Below are positions 4,401 to 7,187 of a stretch of DNA of 7,187 nucleotides, piece after piece. The notes below the pieces were generated by a model, which worked only from the letters and a program-made list of their open reading frames with translations, had not been told where the DNA came from and did no database searches. The position numbers and the translations under genes were made by a program. Location: assembly GCF_030764225.1 (NCBI RefSeq), contig NZ_JASAXH010000032.1; one strand, 5' to 3'. Origin of the DNA: Phocoenobacter atlanticus (GTDB lineage Bacteria; Pseudomonadota; Gammaproteobacteria; Enterobacterales; Pasteurellaceae). Each line of letters begins with the position of its first letter. The first letter of the stretch is position 1.

Positions 4401-7187
4401 TAATAGCTAGATCTGAATGCAATCCAAATCGATCATTATCTGTAATACCTGTATTTATACCCTCTTTTTCATTGATATTTAACCCAGCTTGATGCCCATT
4501 ACCACTTGCTGTTATAGAAAACTCAAGCTGTGCAACATTTTCACTACTTTCAGAGTGTTTGGTATTAATACCTGCTTCAGTGTTATAATTACCCTGCACT
4601 ACACCAACAATGCTATCCGTTGTTATACTACTTCCTTTTTGATTTAAATCCTTTGTTAAATTTAAGTCTAAATTATCCGCTTCTAAAGTAGAACCTACAG
4701 ATGTCACACTAAAATCTTGTTGTGAACTTTGTCCAATAACCTTTCCTGAAATCCGAGAATAAATATCCTCTTCTTTAAGGCTGCTATTCGTTGTTGCATC
4801 ATCTTTTAAATTTAGATCCTGTGTTTTTATTGAAACACTATGTCCTTTAACTTCGGAAGCGGTTAGATCAATTTCACTATTTGCATCCGTTTCTAGTTTA
4901 ATGTTTCCTTGTGATTCAATATGTGCTTGATGAACAGAAGAACTACCATCACCATTGAAGATAACTTTATTTTCTACTTCAATTCCTTTTTCTCCAGTTA
5001 AGTGCGTTTCTTGTGTACTTATAATATCCCCTGAGCTTTGGATTTTATCCTCTGCTTCAATATTAATTTTTTCAGCGACAATCGTACCGCTATTGTAGGT
5101 ATTGTGTGTTTTTATATCGATATCTCGGACTTCAATTTCGGCATCACTTGATAAACTTTCTGATGCCGTTGTAGTATGAGAAGAGTGATCTATTATTGTC
5201 TTAATATTATTGATATCAGGTGTATATTCTGATAATAAATCATCTGTATCTGTTGGATCAACTTGTTGAAAAGACCGATCAATAAGTAGGTTTATTTTTC
5301 CTAATGAGAGTTTTAAATTAAGAAACTCAACATCATTTCCTAACATTAAGCCATTGTGTAGACTTTTAAACTCCACACCAGAAGTGCTGTTTATTATTTG
5401 TTCTTTAGCGTTAATATGCTTTTGATAAGAATTGGATTCACTTTGTTCACTATTTGCTAATGTATCAGTCATTCCTGTTAATCTATCGGCAAATAATTTA
5501 GCTTTATAATTAGATGGGTGAAAGATAATGGATGGTTTATTTTTTTTGAAATCTCCCCAACTCTGTTGTAATTTTTGATAATCTTGATCTGTCCAATTTT
5601 GACCAAAAACTAATAACATTACACGTTGGAAATCTGGAACATTTACACCTTGAAAGGTTGTCATTATTTCTTTAGTACGACCATAATAAAAAGCACTACT
5701 AATGGCATATTCATTTTGAAATATATTATCAAATAATTCATATAAACTTTCTTTTTTTAATGTTGTTCTAACACTTAATCCAGTATTTAAAGATTGTAAT
5801 TTAGGCATATAAGATATTTTGATATCTACCTTTTTTTTCAAATAATCATTGATAAGATCAAAAGATCTTCCTTTAGAATTATTAACAAAGTTTATTGTAT
5901 TATTATTTTCAAATTCTCCTTTAATATTTATAACACTATAATTAAAAATACCTGCATTTGTGTTTCTCGTTTCTTTTTGAATAAATGTCAGTCCTGATTC
6001 ACCTTCAATAAATCCAGCATTTTTAATTCTCAAATTATTTATAAATTCTGGAACATTGAGCTCAATAGAGTAATCATCGAATTCTACATCATAATATTTT
6101 TGATGAGTATGTTGTTTAAATGTTGTAGGAGTATCAATACCTCCAGATAATTCAACATCATTAATAAATTTAACTGCTGATATTGTTATTTTATCTTTAG
6201 CGAAGATTTCACCTAAATTATAAACAGTCTCATTACTGTCTAAATTTAATTTTCCATCAGTATAAATAACAGAATTATCATAGTTATCGGTATTTTTTGA
6301 AATTAAAGACATCCCTTCTTTGGCGGCAATAAGACCATTATTTTTAATATAATCCGCCATAATATTTAGTTCTTTTGCACTTGTTAATAGTCCTTTATTT
6401 TTAAAAATTTTACTATGAATATGAACATTCGCATTGGAGCGTAATCTAGCATTGTCTTCAATGTAAAAAAGATTTGTTGTCAGCATTAACTTATTATGTG
6501 CTTCTGGTAAGCTGTGAATATTAGAATTAAAATTAGTATTGTCAGTAAAAATTAATTTAAGATCGCCTTTACTTGATATTAGCCCACTATTTTTATAGCC
6601 ATTAGTTTGTTTACTTTTATCACTACCTTTAGTTATAATTGTCAATAATTCATTTGCGGATAACTCTCCACTATTATTAATTTCAGAGCTAGTTATCACA
6701 CTATTGATAGCAAAAAAAGTTGCATTATTTTCAACATTGAGTTGCTTGCTTTGTGAGTGAATATCAATTGCTGTAATGATGCTATCAGATTCTAAGTTAA
6801 TGTTTTCTTTGGCATTGAATTCAACCCTTTGTGCTTTAATCTTTGCTTTGTTTTTTACATTTATAGATTGAGCATTTAATACAATAGATTGAGACGTGAT
6901 ACCTTTATTTAAATTAATTTGATTAGTTCCATCTACTTCCACTTTATCTTTAGAATGTACAGTTTGGAGATCAACATTACCATTATTTGTCGTAAATTTA
7001 ATATCAGATTCAGATAAAATTATATTACTATGCTTTATCCCTGCTCCTGAATCAGTGGTAACAAATTGGATATGTTTGCCGTGCATTGCACCTAATTCTT
7101 CACCACTAATGATCACTTCATCCACTATTTCACCTTTAGAAGTAATTTTTTGTTGTACAACATCATAAGAAGTTGAACCAGCAATTA
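793..7187 (-). CDS. IbpA/PfhB-like TpsA exoprotein with Fic and YopT-like C-terminal domains (5'-partial)
   Basis: This is a giant secreted two-partner-system adhesin/toxin. The reading frame ends with TAA at 793-795 and is open to the window edge, so the start lies outside. A GTG at 7125 is only the first internal start-like codon; 20 more sense codons precede it. Numbering here counts that codon as residue 1, giving 2110 residues to the stop. Visible order: FHA-type beta-helix strands (1-450, with family-typical text such as GAGIKHSNIILSESDI), a helix-rich insert (about 430-560), haemagglutinin repeats (about 690-1385), a motif-rich linker (1390-1545), a Fic domain (about 1640-1840) and a YopT-like protease (about 1885-2110). 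I found only four cysteines: 1125, 1132, 1921 and 1925. In H. somni IbpA the Fic domains AMPylate Rho GTPases, and YopT-family enzymes cleave prenylated Rho proteins. Similar action here is inference from intact motifs. Unlike IbpA, which has two Fic domains, only one is visible. No frameshift is seen. Confidence 0.96.
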   Translation of the reverse strand, partial: IAGSTSYDVVQQKITSKGEIVDEVIISGEELGAMHGKHIQFVTTDSGAGIKHSNIILSESDIKFTTNNGNVDLQTVHSKDKVEVDGTNQINLNKGITSQSIVLNAQSINVKNKAKIKAQRVEFNAKENINLESDSIITAIDIHSQSKQLNVENNATFFAINSVITSSEINNSGELSANELLTIITKGSDKSKQTNGYKNSGLISSKGDLKLIFTDNTNFNSNIHSLPEAHNKLMLTTNLFYIEDNARLRSNANVHIHSKIFKNKGLLTSAKELNIMADYIKNNGLIAAKEGMSLISKNTDNYDNSVIYTDGKLNLDSNETVYNLGEIFAKDKITISAVKFINDVELSGGIDTPTTFKQHTHQKYYDVEFDDYSIELNVPEFINNLRIKNAGFIEGESGLTFIQKETRNTNAGIFNYSVINIKGEFENNNTINFVNNSKGRSFDLINDYLKKKVDIKISYMPKLQSLNTGLSVRTTLKKESLYELFDNIFQNEYAISSAFYYGRTKEIMTTFQGVNVPDFQRVMLLVFGQNWTDQDYQKLQQSWGDFKKNKPSIIFHPSNYKAKLFADRLTGMTDTLANSEQSESNSYQKHINAKEQIINSTSGVEFKSLHNGLMLGNDVEFLNLKLSLGKINLLIDRSFQQVDPTDTDDLLSEYTPDINNIKTIIDHSSHTTTASESLSSDAEIEVRDIDIKTHNTYNSGTIVAEKINIEAEDKIQSSGDIISTQETHLTGEKGIEVENKVIFNGDGSSSVHQAHIESQGNIKLETDANSEIDLTASEVKGHSVSIKTQDLNLKDDATTNSSLKEEDIYSRISGKVIGQSSQQDFSVTSVGSTLEADNLDLNLTKDLNQKGSSITTDSIVGVVQGNYNTEAGINTKHSESSENVAQLEFSITASGNGHQAGLNINEKEGINTGITDNDRFGLHSDLAIKFTKIQEEHTALTHTNSRLSVKEGRLNVQGIADIGGVNIDATSPLTEEKGFELSADRIQSTKQQDQIDEYLSTTSIKLGIDAELHSSIGDTVNSTLRQINDLNKGLKQDGTVSLQATSDVLHLITGDAIGGSIKNKGEITQTEHSSHQNADIATHIEGKVVLSSHSDITLKNVGSSDKSQLSLKAVGDVNLVAGETDRTESTTSFSATITSGNYARCGIMSDGCEVGVSASFDGSSSDSHQNSKKFHNTELKATHLSIDTGGNLNLAGANIDSKSLELEVKGSTNIESVQDELNSKTTSQSANLGIGASITTALRVKPSLSVGFDIGTESEHRKEVNKQSGITSEHLTGHLEEVNLSAGHLINKGDATLLQVEGKVTGKELTDSHHKDGGTFGGSIGTDGSSLSQLDIRGGRSEQKHYEATQHSAVSGVTNIKEVEGEVKTSLSEIKTISQDDTVARTSFNFEILDLKKLSDKGKDYTSKVMQSSDTVNEESDPIYEEIGENGRILPPIATNDNPLAKRPLPPIPEDASIHNTPDQPTGYTEEIYAIIDKSPEAIAKANNVATTSEIEEEFAPLLPARPELKDAAGRRGDKTGAASERSLLQSIRKLFAGKSSEVEKSADSLPLKPNYEHLEDSLNLKGLIVLENERNQNFEKTILENDKFLDEAREAAKKIISVATIEQMKNVPEFDEILTEGAKKIEIRINEAVTFQPTIEEFSEIQRLVQAIPKGTVLDISEQTLHILDTLATTSKTIKKSPELKEQLHNVIEAFLTESKDKALTVAMVEKLNYNLRPEEGPSRILYKDKSLTKDEAIFSSVEASKLQLAQTVDFINNAKSKGVEPSVLASLVYQRLIDYHPFAEGNGRITRVITNKLLLDAGYSVFPTFDKRFEMRITPRDNESEPQATNSEVVQEFLRTLQRNHLPSEENRDLLTSSVTKSNTPVTDRVKDRTLVEQPRSSLQKLSALFQPLKVDSRISKVRSSVSQFGGDVVFKFSQSKGEVYNEIIKHIETENGVCEAVCTNWIAKKVNTQNLWDEIYDQPKNGEKGKLNKDAFENIKKLQTEFINSGSTATEQFTLTDSWLSEQGVVPKEKTFGTLSRQDKVEGGVSRDNTDTLIKTILDTGSEQSAAKKISINIKDGVHTVSATIIGEKVAFFDPNFGEMEFSSREKFNNWFKNSFWKQSGYAENDNKTKVFNVTNYHITDKE
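1600..2210 (-). other. Fic (AMP-transferase) domain
   Basis: Residues about 1640-1840 hold the Fic signature HPFAEGNGR with the catalytic-type His at 1762 and the final Arg at 1770, followed by ITR. This matches the consensus HPFx(D/E)GNGRxxR with nothing missing. The segment around 1693-1720 (LNYNLRPEEG, then RILYKDKSL) is in the place of the target-docking flap of IbpA-type Fic domains. Fic enzymes of this type transfer AMP from ATP to a switch-I tyrosine of Rho, Rac and Cdc42 and collapse the host cytoskeleton. I did not spot a convincing inhibitory (S/T)xxxE(G/N) helix nearby, which would fit an enzyme active without an antitoxin. That absence is a reading by eye. Confidence 0.92.
2490..2960 (-). 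other. linker with SH2-, SH3- and integrin-ligand-like short motifs
   Basis: Residues about 1390-1545 connect the FHA repeats to the helical region before Fic. They are rich in Pro, Glu, Asp and Lys and look disordered. Motifs in order: DPIYEEIG (Tyr1404), which contains the Src-SH2-preferred YEEI; RPLPPIP (1427-1433), a class I SH3-ligand pattern; EEIYAII (Tyr1453), EPIYA/ITIM-like; PLLPAR (1481-1486), a class II PxxPxR pattern; RGD (1496-1498); and PNYEHL (Tyr1536). Tyrosine phosphorylation by host kinases has been described for related LspA exoproteins, and EPIYA-like motifs are known in several secreted effectors. The motifs are seen directly; binding of host proteins is inferred. Confidence 0.7.
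2960..7187 (-). other. FHA/haemagglutinin beta-helix repeat region of the TpsA protein
   Basis: Residues 1 to about 1388 are rich in Asn, Ser, Thr, Gly and Ile. They show the alternating short beta-strand pattern of filamentous haemagglutinin, with units such as GNIKLETDANSEIDL and SLKAVGDVNLVAGETD and strand-turn repeats of roughly 20 residues. This would form the extended extracellular fibre that presents the C-terminal enzymes. The part from about residue 690 to 1380 matches the style of haemagglutinin repeats found in many TpsA proteins. The N-terminal TPS secretion domain and signal peptide are not in the window. Boundaries are approximate because they rest on composition and pattern, not on an alignment. 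Confidence 0.85.
5440..5830 (-). other. helix-rich insert within the FHA fibre
   Basis: Residues about 433-562 break the beta-helix pattern and read as a compact, partly helical segment rich in aromatic residues (YELFDNIFQNEYA, SAFYYGR, FGQNWTDQDYQKLQQSW, FHPSNYKAKLFADRLTG). Comparable text recurs in the middle of many FHA-like exoproteins, so I read it as a normal family module and not as an inserted foreign domain. I do not know a specific function for it. It contains an A8 coding run (plus-strand T8 at 5540-5547); a second T8 run (5831-5838) lies just at its edge. Confidence 0.55.

Noticed and set aside
5000..5008. AAGTGCGTT, one base off the Haemophilus-type DNA uptake core AAGTGCGGT.
   Set aside because: A single near match in 7 kb does not support uptake sequence enrichment and cannot assign the organism.
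5831..5838. A8 coding tracts (plus-strand T8 here and at 5540-5547 and 2310-2317) as possible phase-variation sites.
   Set aside because: Runs of eight are common in AT-rich Lys-coding sequence and are internal to an intact frame; nothing indicates switching.
793..7187. Contact-dependent inhibition (CdiA) with an immunity gene.
   Set aside because: I see no VENN-type pretoxin motif, the C-terminal domains are host-directed Fic and C58 types, and no small immunity-like gene follows the stop codon.

Overview
The window is AT-rich (about one-third G+C by eye). It is dominated by one very large minus-strand gene that runs off the right edge. The gene encodes the C-terminal part of a filamentous-haemagglutinin-type TpsA exoprotein, the kind secreted by a two-partner (type Vb) system. 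Its C-terminal tail carries a Fic AMPylation domain followed by a YopT-like (peptidase family C58) cysteine protease domain. This FHA-Fic-YopT layout is that of the IbpA/p76 protein of Histophilus somni and the PfhB proteins of Pasteurella multocida. The source is therefore most likely a Pasteurellaceae bacterium or a close gammaproteobacterial relative, but the species cannot be fixed from the sequence.

Layout, read in the direction of transcription (right to left). From 7187 to about 2960 lies beta-helical FHA repeat sequence, interrupted around 5440-5830 by a more globular, helix-rich segment. From about 2960 to 2500 is a flexible linker that holds an unusual cluster of eukaryotic-like short motifs: pYEEI-type and EPIYA-like tyrosines, class I and class II SH3-ligand-like prolines, and an RGD. 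The Fic domain follows at about 2210-1600, with an intact HPFxxGNGR motif. The YopT-like protease occupies about 1475-796, with an intact Cys/His/Asp triad, and the stop codon is at 793-795. The gene is still open at 7187, so thousands of bases of upstream coding sequence are probably missing, including the signal peptide and TPS domain.

The left 792 bases hold no intact gene. Bases 1 to about 345 on the minus strand look like a decayed TpsB (LspB/ShlB/FhaC-type outer-membrane transporter) gene, with N-terminal-like and C-terminal-like pieces close together in different frames. This is where a second transporter gene would sit in a tandem B-A-B-A locus like the P. multocida pfhB cluster. Between the remnant and the large gene, on the plus strand, a good sigma70-like promoter (535-563) and a perfect 12-bp intrinsic terminator (690-725) bracket about 155 bases with no convincing ORF. 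This is a candidate small RNA.

Working model (inference): the exoprotein is exported by a TpsB partner encoded outside the window. Its tail then acts on host cells. Fic would AMPylate Rho-family GTPases, the YopT domain would cleave them from membranes, and the linker motifs could recruit host Src-family kinases or SH2/SH3 adaptors.
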